A stretch of 64,000 nucleotides of DNA from Sideroxydans sp. (lineage in GTDB: Bacteria > Pseudomonadota > Gammaproteobacteria > Burkholderiales > Gallionellaceae), in NCBI GenBank assembly GCA_027310725.1, contig DAIDAG010000040.1:1-64000 (forward strand), given 5' to 3'. Position numbers and translations under genes: made by a program. Below are positions 15,681-25,482 of the stretch, piece by piece. Position 1 is the stretch's first letter, and each line of letters starts with the position of its first letter. The notes under the pieces are model-generated. The model saw nothing but the letters and a program-made list of their open reading frames with translations, had not been told where the DNA came from and made no database searches.

Positions 15681-18600
15681 ACGGTTACGCTGTTTTCCAG
15701 GTAACGGTCGAAATCGTCTGCCGGCATCGGTTTGGCGAACAGGTATCCCTGCCCGAAGTCGCATCCGGCGGCCACCAGCAAATCCCGTTGCTCCACGGTC
15801 TCCACACCTTCGGCAACAACCTTCATGCCCAGCTTGTGTGCCTGACGATGATCGCCTCGGCGATGGCATGGTCGCCCGGGTTTTGCACCATGTTGCGCAC
15901 GAAGGACTGGTCTATCTTCAGGTAATCGATGTCGAAGCGTTGCAGATAGGACATCGCCGAATAGCCGGTGCCGAAATCGTCGAGCGAGACCTGGATGCCG
16001 GCATCGCGGAACGCCAGCAGCTTTTCCTGCACTTCGGCGCGGTCGTCCATCAGCAGTCCTTCGGTGATCTCCACCACGATGCAGCTCGGCGGGATATCGA
16101 GGGCACGCAGCCAATCGAGCAAGCCAAGATTGCTTTCACCCGTGATGAACTGGCGCGGCGACTTGTTCACGCTGATCTGCATGGCAGACAGCCGGCGACT
16201 GTTGCTGTCATTGCACCACTGTTTGGCCTTGAGCGCGGACTGACGGAATACCCAGTCACCGATGCTGTTGATGAGGCCGATCTCCTCAGCCAGCGGAATG
16301 AATACGGCAGGACTGACGAAGCCGAGCCTGGGATGATGCCAGCGCAGCAGTGCTTCAGCCTTGGCGGCTTGCCCGGTGGCCAGATCGATGATGGGCTGAT
16401 AGTAGATTTCGAATTGCCCGCCCTCAAGTGCCTTCCGCAGATCGTTGCTGAGCTGCAAACGGGTCTGTGCGGCGTCCTGCATGGAAGAAGTGAAGTAGCT
16501 GTATTGGTTGCGCCCCTTGCCCTTCGCAACGTACATCGCCTGATCCGCGTTCTTCAAGAGCGAAGTCAAATTGTCCGCGTCCTGCGGGTACAGGGTGATG
16601 CCGATACTGGCGGAGACGTAGGCGGTCGATTCGCCGATCATGAACGGTCTGGCGATGATATGGATGATGGTGTCGGCCAGTATGCCCAAGCGTTTGGGAT
16701 CGGCCAGGCCGGGCAGGATAATGGTGAACTCGTCCCCGCCGAGCCGTGCCAGTGTGTCCGATTCGCGGATGCAGCCGGCGATACGCTTGGAAGCCTGGAC
16801 CAGCAGATTGTCGCCCGCCTCGTGTCCCAGCGTGTCGTTCACTTCCTTGAAGTGGTCGAGATCGATGAACATCAGCGCCATAGAGTGTTGCTCGCGTTCG
16901 TCTCGTTTCAGCTCCTGCATCAGGCGGTCATGGAACAATCGGCGGTTAGGCAGTCCGGTGAGCACGTCGAAATTGGCTTGCCGCCAGATGATCTCTTCGC
17001 TACGTTTTTTGTCTGTGATATCGGAGAAGATGGCGATGCGCTGCCGTACCGCTCCGTTTGCGTCGCGCACGGTATTGATGGTCAGCCATTCGGAATATAT
17101 GTCTCCGTTCTTGCGGCGGTTGACGATCTCGCCCTGCCAACTGCCGAAGGTCTCGATGGTAGACCACATAGCGCGGTAGAACTCCTTGCCCTGTTTGCCG
17201 GAGTTGAGCAGCTTGGGATCTTGCCCGACCGCTTCGGCGGCATCGTATTGCGTGATGCGGGTGAAGGCAGGATTGACCGCGATGATCCTGTTGTTCGCAT
17301 CGGTGATGACGATGGCTTCCGAGCTGGCCTGGAACACGGTGGAGGCGAGTTGCAGGTTCTCCTCGTCCAGTTTGCGTTCGACCGCGATGCCAACGATCTT
17401 CGCCATCTCCTCGATGAGAAGGATCTGTGCCGCATCCGGCGAAGCAGTCTGATGCTGATATAACGCCAGCGTGCCCAGTATCTTGCCTCTGGATGAAAAC
17501 ACGGGTTCTGACCAGCACGAGGACAGATTCGCCCTGGCGGCCAATTCCTTGTATGGCACCCAGTAGAGGTGGTTCTGGATGTCGGAGACGACGATGCGCT
17601 CACCGGTAGCGGCAGCGTGACCGCAGGAGCCGCGCCCGATCCCCGTTTCAAAACCCTGCACCGCCTTGTTGAAAAAATCGGGAAAGCTCGGCGCTGCGCC
17701 GATGTGCAGATGCCTGTCGTCCTTGTCGAGCAGCAGGATGGAACATAGCAATTGCGGTTGCTCGGATTCGACCTGATGCACGATGGCATTGAGAATGTCG
17801 CTCAACTCCCTGCCGCGGGCCAGCATCTCCAGCACTTCGCCGCGTATCCGTTCGCGCTGGAGTGCCTGTTCGCGGTCGGTGACATCGTTGATGACGGAAT
17901 AGAGCAAATCCCTGCCGCGGTATTCCACATGCCCCGAATGTACTTCGACATCGCGTACCTCGCCCGAGGCCAGGCGATGCCGGAACCGGAAGAACTGGCG
18001 CTGCTCGCGAAGGGCAAGGTCCATTTCCTGTTTCAACAGTTCCGGCTCCATGATGTTGAGGTCGGTGATGCGCATCTTGCGCAACTCCTTTACCGGCCAG
18101 CCATAGTAGGCTGCGGAGGCGGGATTTGCGTCCACGATCGTGCCGTCTCCGGGGTCGATCAACAGCTTGACTGCCGAGTTGTTGGTGAACATCGAGCGAT
18201 ACAATGCCTTATCCGCAAGCAGGTCGACCTCGTCATTCAGGAGCCTTTCCTGCAATCGGTTGAAGCTTGTCTGCATCTTTCGAATCTCCGGGCTGCCTTC
18301 CAGCGGAATGTGGCGCAAAGGAGAAATGAACCCATTGGCGAGCTGCTCCACCAGCGCGGCGGAGCGCGACAGGGGTGAAAGTTCGTGGCGCAAGAACAAC
18401 CAGAGCAGCGCGATAGTGAGCAGGGAAACGATGCCGGCGGTGGCGATCGCTTCGTTGCGGATATGCGAGATGTGTTCAAACGCCGTGGAAGTGGGCAGGC
18501 GCGCCACCACGAACCAGCCGGTGCTGGGAATGTGCCGGGACGACGTGAGTTCTTCGACGCCATTGGAATTGACCGTGACACCGGAACCTTCGTAACCGCT

Positions 18601-19323
18601 CATGTAGCGGTCGTGCATCACGTTGATGCCCGGCGCGGGTAGTGGTTGCAAGGTGCGCAGATTGTCTGTGTCGGAGACGAACAGATTGTCGCGGGGCGAG
18701 ATGACCAGATAGGCACTGCTGTTGGGGTGCGATTTGGCGTCGAAGTTGCTCAAAAGGCTGTTGTTGCTCAGGCTGGTGACGCCCGCGAATATTCCGATGA
18801 TATGGTGCTTGTTGTCGAAGACGGGTACCGCGATGACAAGGCGCGGGTCTTTTACGAAACGCCCGAGACTCGGTTTGGAGAAAGAAGCCTTTCCCGTTGT
18901 CATCACCTGGCGGTAAAAATCGGTCTGGCTGAAGTCCGCATTTCCCCTTCCTTCAACCTGCGGAAAGTCTGCAACGCCATTCCCGTTTCTGGAGATGACG
19001 ATGACCCCCAGAGTGCAAAGTGTATTGATGGTTTTGCGCGCTTCCAGAAAAGAAGAGATGCGGTTCCGGTCTGCCATCATTGCGGGAGTAATCGAACTGG
19101 CGACCAACGCAAGGGAGTCGATGCGCAACCTGATTGCGTTGTCTATGCTTTCTGCAACAAATGAGACTTCGGAGAACTGCTGGCTGGACAGCGATACTTC
19201 CATCTCCCGTTCAAGGTTGGCCGAGAACTGGTAAGTGATCACTGCGATCGAGAGCAGGAAAAGACCCAGGGTGAACACGGTCACCTTGGCTTTCAAGCTG
19301 AGATTCTGAAGCGCGTGCAACAT
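15677..19323 (-). pseudogene. Membrane GGDEF/EAL protein interrupted by a frameshift in the EAL domain
   Basis: A long c-di-GMP protein. After an N-terminal membrane helix (about residues 9-32), it has a periplasmic Cache-like sensor, a second helix near residue 300, a HAMP-like linker, PAS, GAF and PAS modules, GGDEF (RLGGDEF intact) and EAL (AEALLRW). At 15842/15843 the frame breaks. The upper frame ends in [12 protein letters not shown] and stops at 15823, while the missing EAL end ([20 protein letters not shown] to LENSVTV) continues in another frame to 15677. Adding one base gives [13 protein letters not shown], the expected EAL sequence. This is either a sequencing error or a recent mutation removing EAL activity. 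The start at 19323 is uncertain; 19356 is also open. Confidence 0.85.
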
Positions 19324-19609
19324 ACTGGTGAGACACCATCCTCCTGCTTGCAGCACGTCGTGTCTTTATTTTTGTTCTTGCAGCCTGGCAGACCGACAGT
19401 GTCTATTTTATTTATATAACCACTGTAGAAGTTTACACCTTTCGGCGCAGATGGTTTTTGCGTTGCGATGCTTGAAACTCAAATTTGGCAACAAATAACC
19501 TGCAAGATTGTCAGGGGATATAAAAACGATTAAAGTTGCCGCGATTCTTGCCGATACCAGAACGGTAGACGCACAGAAGTGCGTGAGTGCCAGATCAAAG
19601 GAGATACAC

Positions 19610-19840
19610 ATGGTAGTCAGTCCGGCCAATGCGAATGCAGGCAGCAGTTACGTGTCTCTGGTGCAGCCCCAGCCGCAATCCCAGGCTGAGCGAGCCGCTG
19701 AAGTGGAGAACGACAGTGATAGCGACGATGCCACAAAAGCCGCTGCAGCGAACGCGCAAGCCCAGCCACAAACCCAACCCAAGCCCACCGTGAATACCAG
19801 TGGTCAGACGGTAGGTACTATCATCAACGTCAAAGCCTGA
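19610..19840 (+). CDS. Small Gln/Ala-rich protein, possible YjfB-like motility protein relative
   Basis: A 76-residue low-complexity protein: hydrophobic start MVVSPANANAGSSYVSLVQ, then Gln-, Ala-, Asp- and Pro-rich sequence, ending in GTIINVKA. AAGGAG lies six bases before the ATG, so translation is credible. A bidirectional terminator follows. The start and end resemble the Gln-rich protein at 24332-24718 (MAISAINS start, SNINVTA end); small putative motility proteins have similar termini. That resemblance is from memory and weak. No signal peptide or domain is visible. Confidence 0.6.
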   Translation: MVVSPANANAGSSYVSLVQPQPQSQAERAAEVENDSDSDDATKAAAANAQAQPQTQPKPTVNTSGQTVGTIINVKA

Positions 19841-19864
19841 CGTTTAACTGATAAAGCAGTCGAC

Positions 19865-19897
19865 AAAAAAAGGCGCGGATTCATTCCGCGCCTTTTT
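19865..19897. terminator. Bidirectional Rho-independent terminator
   Basis: Stem AAAAAGGCGCGGA / TCCGCGCCTTTTT around TTCAT, with an A-run before and a T-run after. It can end the small plus-strand gene and the minus-strand lipA transcript coming from the other side. Confidence 0.88.
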
Positions 19898-19965
19898 GAT
19901 TTGGTACCTGCTCCCGATGAGCAGCGTTGCAAAAGAATGCTGTCGGTATGCCAATACAGGCTGTT

Positions 19966-20901
19966 TTACACCCCGGCGTGTTCCGCCTGAATATCTGCAA
20001 AATAACTTGAACGCACCATCGGAGCGCAGGCGGCATGGGAGAACCCCATTTCCTTGGCGGCGTCCTCGAACGCCTTGAAGGCTTCCGGCGTCACATAGCG
20101 CAGCACCGGCAGGTGGCCGTCGGAAGGTTGCAGGTATTGGCCAAGTGTGAGCATCTCGACATCGTGCTCGCGCAGATCGCGCATGACTTGCAGCACTTCT
20201 TCATCGGTCTCGCCCAGCCCCAGCATCAGGCCGGATTTGGTGATCACCTGCGGGAAACGTGCCTTGAATTCCTTGAGCAGCTTGAGCGAGTGCGCGTAGT
20301 CGGCGCCGGGGCGTGCCAGAGAATACAGGCGCGGCACTGTTTCCAGATTGTGGTTGAGCACGTCGGGCAGGCTCGTGGCCATCGCGTCCAGCGCAACGTC
20401 GAGGCGGCCGCGGAAATCCGGCACCAGCGTTTCCAGTTTGGTTCCGGGCGAAGAAGCACGGATAGCGGTGAGGCAATCGGAAAAATGTTGTGCACCGCCG
20501 TCGCGCAGGTCGTCGCGGTCGACGCTGGTGATGACGACATATTTGAGTTTGAGGATGCCGATGGAGCGGGCAAGATTTTGCGGTTCGTCGGCGTCGGGCG
20601 GCAGCGGCTTGCCGTGTGCCACGTCGCAGAACGGGCAACGGCGCGTACACACGTCACCGAGGATCATGAAGCTGGCCGTGCCTTTACTGAAGCATTCGCC
20701 GATGTTGGGGCAGGAGGCTTCTTCGCACACGGTGTGCAACTGGTTGTCTCGCAGCAGTCGTTTTACTTCGTTGAAGCCCGAACCCATGCCGGGTTTGGCG
20801 CGTATCCACTGAGGTTTGCGCAGGCGTTCTACCAGGGGAATGATCTTGATCGGGTTGCGGGAGGTCTTGGCTGCGCCGGTCTGTTTGTTTGTGTCGTTCA
20901 T
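19966..20901 (-). CDS. lipA: Lipoyl synthase
   Basis: A 311-residue radical-SAM enzyme that inserts two sulfurs into protein-bound octanoyl groups to make lipoate. The auxiliary cluster ligands C59, C64, C70 ([12 protein letters not shown]) and the radical-SAM ligands C85, C89, C92 (CTRRCPFC) are all present, as is the C-terminal MVRSSYFAD. The ATG at 20901 fits family length; the frame opens farther, to 21012, into the sodB promoter region. lipB is not adjacent. The gene is divergent from sodB, with a possible iron-sulfur-responsive site between them. Confidence 0.96.
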   Translation of the reverse strand: MNDTNKQTGAAKTSRNPIKIIPLVERLRKPQWIRAKPGMGSGFNEVKRLLRDNQLHTVCEEASCPNIGECFSKGTASFMILGDVCTRRCPFCDVAHGKPLPPDADEPQNLARSIGILKLKYVVITSVDRDDLRDGGAQHFSDCLTAIRASSPGTKLETLVPDFRGRLDVALDAMATSLPDVLNHNLETVPRLYSLARPGADYAHSLKLLKEFKARFPQVITKSGLMLGLGETDEEVLQVMRDLREHDVEMLTLGQYLQPSDGHLPVLRYVTPEAFKAFEDAAKEMGFSHAACAPMVRSSYFADIQAEHAGV

Positions 20902-20978
20902 GGATGAGGATTGTAAGACATTCGGCGTGTCGCCCGATTCTAAAATTCGGAAAACCATGTAGGATAGACGGTTGAATA

Positions 20979-21003
20979 ATACCCAACCATAAAGGTATGG
21001 TAT
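20979..21003. promoter_or_regulatory. IscR type-1-like site in the sodB/lipA promoter region
   Basis: A 25-bp imperfect palindrome with outer arms ATACC and GGTAT and inner ACC/GGT around ATAAA. It resembles the type-1 site of the Fe-S regulator IscR. It abuts an extended -10-like TGGTATATT (20998-21006), 55 bp before sodB. Both neighbours concern iron: Fe superoxide dismutase and the Fe-S enzyme LipA. No IscR gene is in the window. Confidence 0.4.
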
Positions 21004-21060
21004 ATTCCGCACCGATGGTTACGCCATTCCCACTTTAAGTAAATCGATTAGGAGATTGTC

Positions 21061-21645
21061 ATGGAACACCAATTGCCCGCTCTGCCGTATCCCAGGGAAG
21101 CACTCGCGCCGCACATGTCTGCCGAGACTTTCGATTACCACTATGCAAAGCACCATCAGGCCTATGTCACCAATCTGAATAACCTTATCAAAGGGACTGA
21201 ATTCGAGAACGCCAGCCTTGAAGACATCATCAAGAAGGCTTCCGGCGGCATCTACAACAACGCGGCACAAGTTGCCAACCACACTTTCTTCTGGAGCTGC
21301 ATGAAGCCACAGGGCGGCGGTGCACCGACTGGCGCACTGGCTGATGCCATCACAAAAAAATGGGGCAGCTTCGACGAATTCAAGAAAGCCTTCCAGACTT
21401 CCGCGGTGGGCAACTTCGGTTCCGGCTGGACCTGGCTGGTGAAGAAGGCGGACGGTTCGCTCGACATCGTGAATCTCGGCGCAGCCGGTACTCCGATCAA
21501 AAGCGGCGAAGGCAAGCCGATCCTGACCGTCGACGTGTGGGAACATGCGTACTACATCGATTATCGCAATATGCGTCCCAAGTACGTTGAGACCTTCCTC
21601 AATAATCTGGTGAACTGGGATTTCGCGGCGAAGAACTTCGCCTGA
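21061..21645 (+). CDS. sodB: Superoxide dismutase, Fe/Mn family (Fe type likely)
   Basis: A 194-residue cytoplasmic enzyme that dismutates superoxide. Metal ligands are present at H27 (DYHYAKHH), H74 (ANHTFFW), D158 and H162 ([11 protein letters not shown]). Length and the sequence FNNAAQ-like [14 protein letters not shown] match bacterial SodB. AGGAG lies before the ATG. A very strong hairpin follows the stop at 21674-21715. Metal choice (Fe or Mn) cannot be proven from sequence alone. Confidence 0.95.
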   Translation: MEHQLPALPYPREALAPHMSAETFDYHYAKHHQAYVTNLNNLIKGTEFENASLEDIIKKASGGIYNNAAQVANHTFFWSCMKPQGGGAPTGALADAITKKWGSFDEFKKAFQTSAVGNFGSGWTWLVKKADGSLDIVNLGAAGTPIKSGEGKPILTVDVWEHAYYIDYRNMRPKYVETFLNNLVNWDFAAKNFA

Positions 21646-21673
21646 TTCACTAGCTGTTCGTTGGTATAAGATT

Positions 21674-21715
21674 GCAATGAATAAGGGGAAACTTCGGTTT
21701 CCCCTTATTCATTGC
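21674..21715. terminator. Long perfect hairpin after sodB
   Basis: A 19-bp perfect stem (left arm 21674-21692, right arm 21697-21715) is capped by TTCG. There is no long T-run, so it may act as an mRNA 3' stabiliser or processing site as well as a terminator. Confidence 0.7.
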
Positions 21716-21823
21716 GCAATGGCACAGCAAGTTGAAATCGGATTTGAAAGTCTTGTGTCCGGTTTCGGTAATGGCCCATCATCGGGGAAACTCGCAGATA
21801 AATGGCAGGAAGGAACTGCGGAC

Positions 21824-23038
21824 TCAACCGGTCGATGCAACACTTTATCTTAAAATGTTTAAGAGGAGGTGTTGATAATGAAATACAGAACTCGGACTTT
21901 TTATACAGAAGACCAAAAAGCAGTAATGTGGGAACGCTGGCAAAAAGGCGATTCTCTTCAGCATATCGCACAACTATTTGATCGAAACCACTCTTCAATC
22001 CAACGCATCCTGGCAGAGAGTGGAGGGATACGACCTGCACCACGACGGCGTTCCATATTAGCCCTGACTTTGGCTGAACGAGAAGAGATATCGCGTGCCG
22101 TGGTCGCTGGCCAGTCGGCTCGCTCGATTGCAACTTTCCTCGGGCGTGCTCCTTCCACCATCAGTCGCGAACTCAAGCGCAATGGTGGTCAGGAATGTTA
22201 CCGTGCGAGTCAGGCTGAACAGGCGGCTTGGGATCGGACACTTCGTCCCAAGACCTGTAAACTTGCCGAGAATCGGGCATTGGCACACCTTGTGGCCGAC
22301 AAGCTCCAAGGGAATTGGTCACCGGAACAGATTGCCGGATGGCTGAAGCAGACAAACCCAAGCGACGAGAGTAATCAGGTGTCACACGAAACCATCTATC
22401 GTAGCCTCTATATCCAGGCCCGAGGCGCCTTGAAGAAGGAACTGCTGGGACACTTGCGGCGAACTCGCGTCATGCGTCGTTCACGTCATCATACTCAGAA
22501 GACAGAAGATCACGGCAGGATCACGGATGCCGTATCGATCAGTGAGCGTCCTGCCACGGTTGAAGACCGAGCGGTACCGGGACACTGGGAAGGTGATCTG
22601 TTATGCGGCAGCGGTAACAGTCAGATTGCGACCCTCGTCGAACGTAAGACACGCTATGTGATGCTGGTGAAAGTACCCAGCAAGGATACCGAGACCGTCA
22701 TCAACGCGCTGATCAAACATTCTCATAAGTTACCGCAGGAACTCTACAAATCGCTGACTTGGGATCGGGGCAGTGAATTGGCCGACCACAAGCGATTCAC
22801 GCTGGCAACCGACATCAAAGTCTATTTCTGTGATCCGCAGAATCCCTGGCAACGTGGGACGAATGAGAACACCAATGGATTATTGAGACAGTACTTCCCC
22901 AAAGGAACAGACTTGTCGGCACACTCTCAATCGAAACTCAATGCGGTCGCTCGCCAGTTGAATGAACGTCCTCGAAAGACGTTAAACTTCGAAACACCGG
23001 CTGAACGGTTTAACCAATGTGTTGCGTCGACCGGTTGA
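21824..23038 (+). mobile_element. IS30-family insertion sequence
   Basis: A 1215-bp element with terminal inverted repeats. The left end (21824-21843) starts TCAACCGGTCGATGCAACAC; the right end (23019-23038) is its complement with one mismatch. One transposase gene fills it, and its stop codon TGA is the last three bases of the right repeat. I find no matching direct target duplication in the flanking bases (GAC left, AAT right). Flanks outside the element share a diverged inverted segment containing GAAACCGGAC. Confidence 0.85.
21878..23038 (+). CDS. IS30-family transposase
   Basis: A 386-residue DDE transposase. An N-terminal helix-turn-helix (MWERWQKGDSLQHIAQLFDR, then SIATFLGRAPSTISRELKRN) is followed by the catalytic domain, with the first Asp in GHWEGDLL, the second in LTWDRGSE and the Glu in RGTNENTNGLLRQYFPKG. 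The gene looks intact and potentially active. The ATG at 21878 follows AGGAGG by eight bases; an in-frame GTG at 21869 is also open. Translation runs to the very end of the element. Confidence 0.93.
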   Translation: MKYRTRTFYTEDQKAVMWERWQKGDSLQHIAQLFDRNHSSIQRILAESGGIRPAPRRRSILALTLAEREEISRAVVAGQSARSIATFLGRAPSTISRELKRNGGQECYRASQAEQAAWDRTLRPKTCKLAENRALAHLVADKLQGNWSPEQIAGWLKQTNPSDESNQVSHETIYRSLYIQARGALKKELLGHLRRTRVMRRSRHHTQKTEDHGRITDAVSISERPATVEDRAVPGHWEGDLLCGSGNSQIATLVERKTRYVMLVKVPSKDTETVINALIKHSHKLPQELYKSLTWDRGSELADHKRFTLATDIKVYFCDPQNPWQRGTNENTNGLLRQYFPKGTDLSAHSQSKLNAVARQLNERPRKTLNFETPAERFNQCVASTG

Positions 23039-23154
23039 AATCGCAAACCGATGCGGTCATCGGGAATTTTCCTGAAACCGGACGTAAGGCTAAAGCCGAA
23101 ACCGGAATTGAACCGGATATCATTGGATAAGCTAACGACTGGGGGTAGACTTGC

Positions 23155-23199
23155 ATGCAAGAAGATTTCCAGGTCGCATTCCGGAAAGCAAAAGCGTGA
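23155..23199 (+). CDS. Possible 14-residue leader peptide
   Basis: ATG at 23155 opens a 14-codon frame (MQEDFQVAFRKAKA) whose stop TGA overlaps the GTG start of the diguanylate cyclase as GTGA. A G-rich stretch (GGGGG) lies about 13 bases upstream. This arrangement would couple translation of the two frames. It could equally be chance: the sequence is short and has no homology I recognise. Confidence 0.25.
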   Translation: MQEDFQVAFRKAKA

Positions 23200-24233
23200 A
23201 ATACGAACACGACCGTCAGGCAAGCGAGGAGATCCTGCGTTTGCTGATTCAAAAAATGGCCGAACATCCGGCAGCATTCACGCCGCAAAACTATGCGGTG
23301 TGGTACGAGTACGTTACTGGCATCAATCCGGCGTTGAGCGAGACACTCGTCAGGCAGGTCGGCAGCGGTGAAAGACTCGATGACACGACCATTGAAGGGC
23401 TGTATCTCAAATATGTATCCGAGTGCAACATGGATGTGGAATGGGCATTGCGGGAAGATATCCAGCATTTGCTAAGAAAACTGGCCGAATCAACCATAGA
23501 GACAGAAAAGCAGGCATATCGATTCGACACCAGTTTGCATGCCTACGGCGATACGCTGAAACAGAATCCGGATCCGGTCAGTCTGAGTGCCTTGATCAAG
23601 AATATGGCCGACGATACAAGCAAAATGATCGATTCCATGCAGGATCTGCAGTCCGAATTGGCGGCCAGCAAGCAGAAAGTGGAAAAGCTGCACCTGGAGC
23701 TTCATTCTGCCCGCGGGGAGGCGTTGATCGACCCATTGACCGGTATCCTCAACCGGCGCGGGTTTGAGAACAGCGCAAAAATAGCACTTTCCAATCAGGC
23801 GGCTCTAGGCAGTGGCATATGTCTGTTGATGGTGGATATCGATCATTTCAAGACGATCAATGATACCTATGGGCACCTGTTTGGCGACAAGGTCATACGC
23901 GCTGTCGCCAACACACTTAAGTCCAAGGTTCGCGGACAGGATTCCGTCGGCCGCATGGGCGGGGAAGAGTTTGCGCTATTGCTGGCAGAAACGGATATAT
24001 CGGGCGCCTGCACGGTTGCGGAAAATATGAGGAAGACCGTAGAGGGGTGCCAGATCCATCGCGTCGACGCCCAGGAGAAGATAGGGGGGATTACCATCTC
24101 TGTCGGGGTGGCTGAATACGTCAGTGGTAACAGTCTGCTTGATTTGCTTGGGCATGCCGACAAGGCTCTCTACGCCTCCAAAAAACAAGGCAGGAACAGG
24201 ACGACTGTGTATGCCGATATAAAGGCTTTATAG
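23196..24233 (+). CDS. Diguanylate cyclase (GGDEF domain)
   Basis: A cytoplasmic protein of 345 residues making c-di-GMP. The N-terminal helical region (about residues 1-175) contains LLIQKMAEHPAAFTPQNYAVWYEYV, a sequence seen in many betaproteobacterial GGDEF proteins. The C-terminal cyclase has DPLTGILNRRGFE, DIDHFKTINDTYGH and the active-site GGEEF. No membrane segment is seen. The GTG at 23196 is my choice of start; a TTG at 23151 in frame is also possible. The gene begins about 160 bp after the IS30 element, so its original promoter may be altered. Confidence 0.88.
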   Translation: MKYEHDRQASEEILRLLIQKMAEHPAAFTPQNYAVWYEYVTGINPALSETLVRQVGSGERLDDTTIEGLYLKYVSECNMDVEWALREDIQHLLRKLAESTIETEKQAYRFDTSLHAYGDTLKQNPDPVSLSALIKNMADDTSKMIDSMQDLQSELAASKQKVEKLHLELHSARGEALIDPLTGILNRRGFENSAKIALSNQAALGSGICLLMVDIDHFKTINDTYGHLFGDKVIRAVANTLKSKVRGQDSVGRMGGEEFALLLAETDISGACTVAENMRKTVEGCQIHRVDAQEKIGGITISVGVAEYVSGNSLLDLLGHADKALYASKKQGRNRTTVYADIKAL

Positions 24234-24331
24234 GCCGGTGACGCAATTCATCAGTCGCGAATATCGTGCAGACGCGCTACGGTCGGGAGGCGCCAATTAA
24301 GGCGAAAGGATCGGACATCACTGCATTCAGC

Positions 24332-24718
24332 TTAAGCCGTGACGTTGATATTTGAGCCGGGAGCCTGGCCTTGTAATGCCTGTTGAGCAAGAAAAGCCTG
24401 CAAAGCTTGCTGGACCTGCTGTGTCTGATCGGCCTGTTGAGATTGCTGGTCCAATAATGCCTGAGCCTGCAAGGACTGCTGGGCTTGCTGATCCAGCAGT
24501 GCCTGCTGAGCCTGAAGTGTCTGCCGGGTCTGCTGATCCAGCAGTGCCTGCTGAGATTGTTGAGTTTGCTGTGTCTGTTGAACTTGCTGGTCCAGTACTG
24601 CTTGTTGAGCCTGTGATGCCTGCTGGGTTTGTGCATCTTGCAGTGCTTGTCGGGTCTGTTGGGCTTGCAGGAATGCTTGCAGTGAGTTGGTGCTGGAGTT
24701 GATAGCGCTGATTGCCAT
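24332..24718 (-). CDS. Gln-rich repeat protein, possible motility-associated small protein
   Basis: A 128-residue low-complexity protein, roughly one-third Gln, with repeated ALLDQQ and QTQQ units. One 15-residue unit recurs at DNA level with a 45-base period (24487 and 24532). The start MAISAINSSTNSLQAFLQAQ and the end GSNINVTA are not repetitive and resemble the ends of the small protein at 19610-19840. AAGGAGG precedes the ATG by four bases, so it is likely expressed. No signal peptide. Function unknown; the repeats predict a helix or coiled coil. Confidence 0.65.
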   Translation of the reverse strand: MAISAINSSTNSLQAFLQAQQTRQALQDAQTQQASQAQQAVLDQQVQQTQQTQQSQQALLDQQTRQTLQAQQALLDQQAQQSLQAQALLDQQSQQADQTQQVQQALQAFLAQQALQGQAPGSNINVTA

Positions 24719-24997
24719 GATGCCTCCTTGCTGACGAGTGAATACGTCACCGGGTCATCCTACCCCTGGTTCGATCCGGTTACAACAGGAGCCTTTGGGG
24801 GGCGCTTGCAAGGGCCGTATTTAAGGATGCAAAGGGGGCTGCATAAGTAGGGATGGATACCACCTGCACTTCCTGATTGTCATCCGCCTATTCGGGTGAA
24901 CTGGCAGAACCCGACCGGAGCCGTAACTTGGCGGTGTCCACCATACGGATAATCAATAAGCTATGGATAACGTAATACAAGACTATTGGGTACTGCA

Positions 24998-25399
24998 ATG
25001 CGAAAAATTATCCTGATATTTATGCTGGCCATCGCGAGCGGCAGCGCGAATGCGGAATGGGTCTATTTCGGCACTGCCGTTGTTCGGGACGACGTCGTTA
25101 TGGCTTATGTAAATCAATCCACCATTCATAAGAATGGCAAGAGAGTGACGATGTGGATTCTGTATGACGCCAAGACACCCAGGAAATTCGAGAATTCAAC
25201 ATACCTCTCGTCCATGGGGCAGGATGAATACGACTGTGTAACAGCGCAATCGAGAAACCTGGCCGTGTTGTTGTATTCCGAAAACCTGGGGCACGGGAGC
25301 GTCGTATCCAAGTCGTCCGCTCCCAGCAGTGACTGGGACCCCGCACTACCCGATTCGATGGCTGGACATCTTTTAAAATACGCTTGTGGGAAAAAGTAG
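24998..25399 (+). CDS. Surface-adhesin E-like exported protein
   Basis: A 133-residue protein with a signal peptide (MRKIILIFMLAIASGSANA, cleavage before EW). The mature domain resembles the small 'surface-adhesin protein E' family common in betaproteobacteria: AYVNQSTI, VTMWILYDAKTPR, STYLSSMGQDEYDC and a final Cys (YACGKK), the two Cys probably disulfide-linked. Despite the family name, adhesion is not established here. The ATG at 24998 was chosen because it starts the signal peptide. Confidence 0.7.
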   Translation: MRKIILIFMLAIASGSANAEWVYFGTAVVRDDVVMAYVNQSTIHKNGKRVTMWILYDAKTPRKFENSTYLSSMGQDEYDCVTAQSRNLAVLLYSENLGHGSVVSKSSAPSSDWDPALPDSMAGHLLKYACGKK

Positions 25400-25482
25400 G
25401 TTGATGCGCCGTATTGGATTTCGGGTTGGGCAGCCGAACTGATAGAATAAACCCTTGTAATTTACTTGGTTGATTTTCAGGG

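Noticed and set aside
15838-17463. 541-residue plus-strand frame opposite the GGDEF/EAL gene
   Set aside because: The minus strand carries intact GGDEF and EAL motifs; the opposite frame has none.
24480-24600. CRISPR-like or satellite repeat
   Set aside because: The 45-base periodicity follows codons of a Gln-rich protein, units are imperfect and there are no unique spacers.
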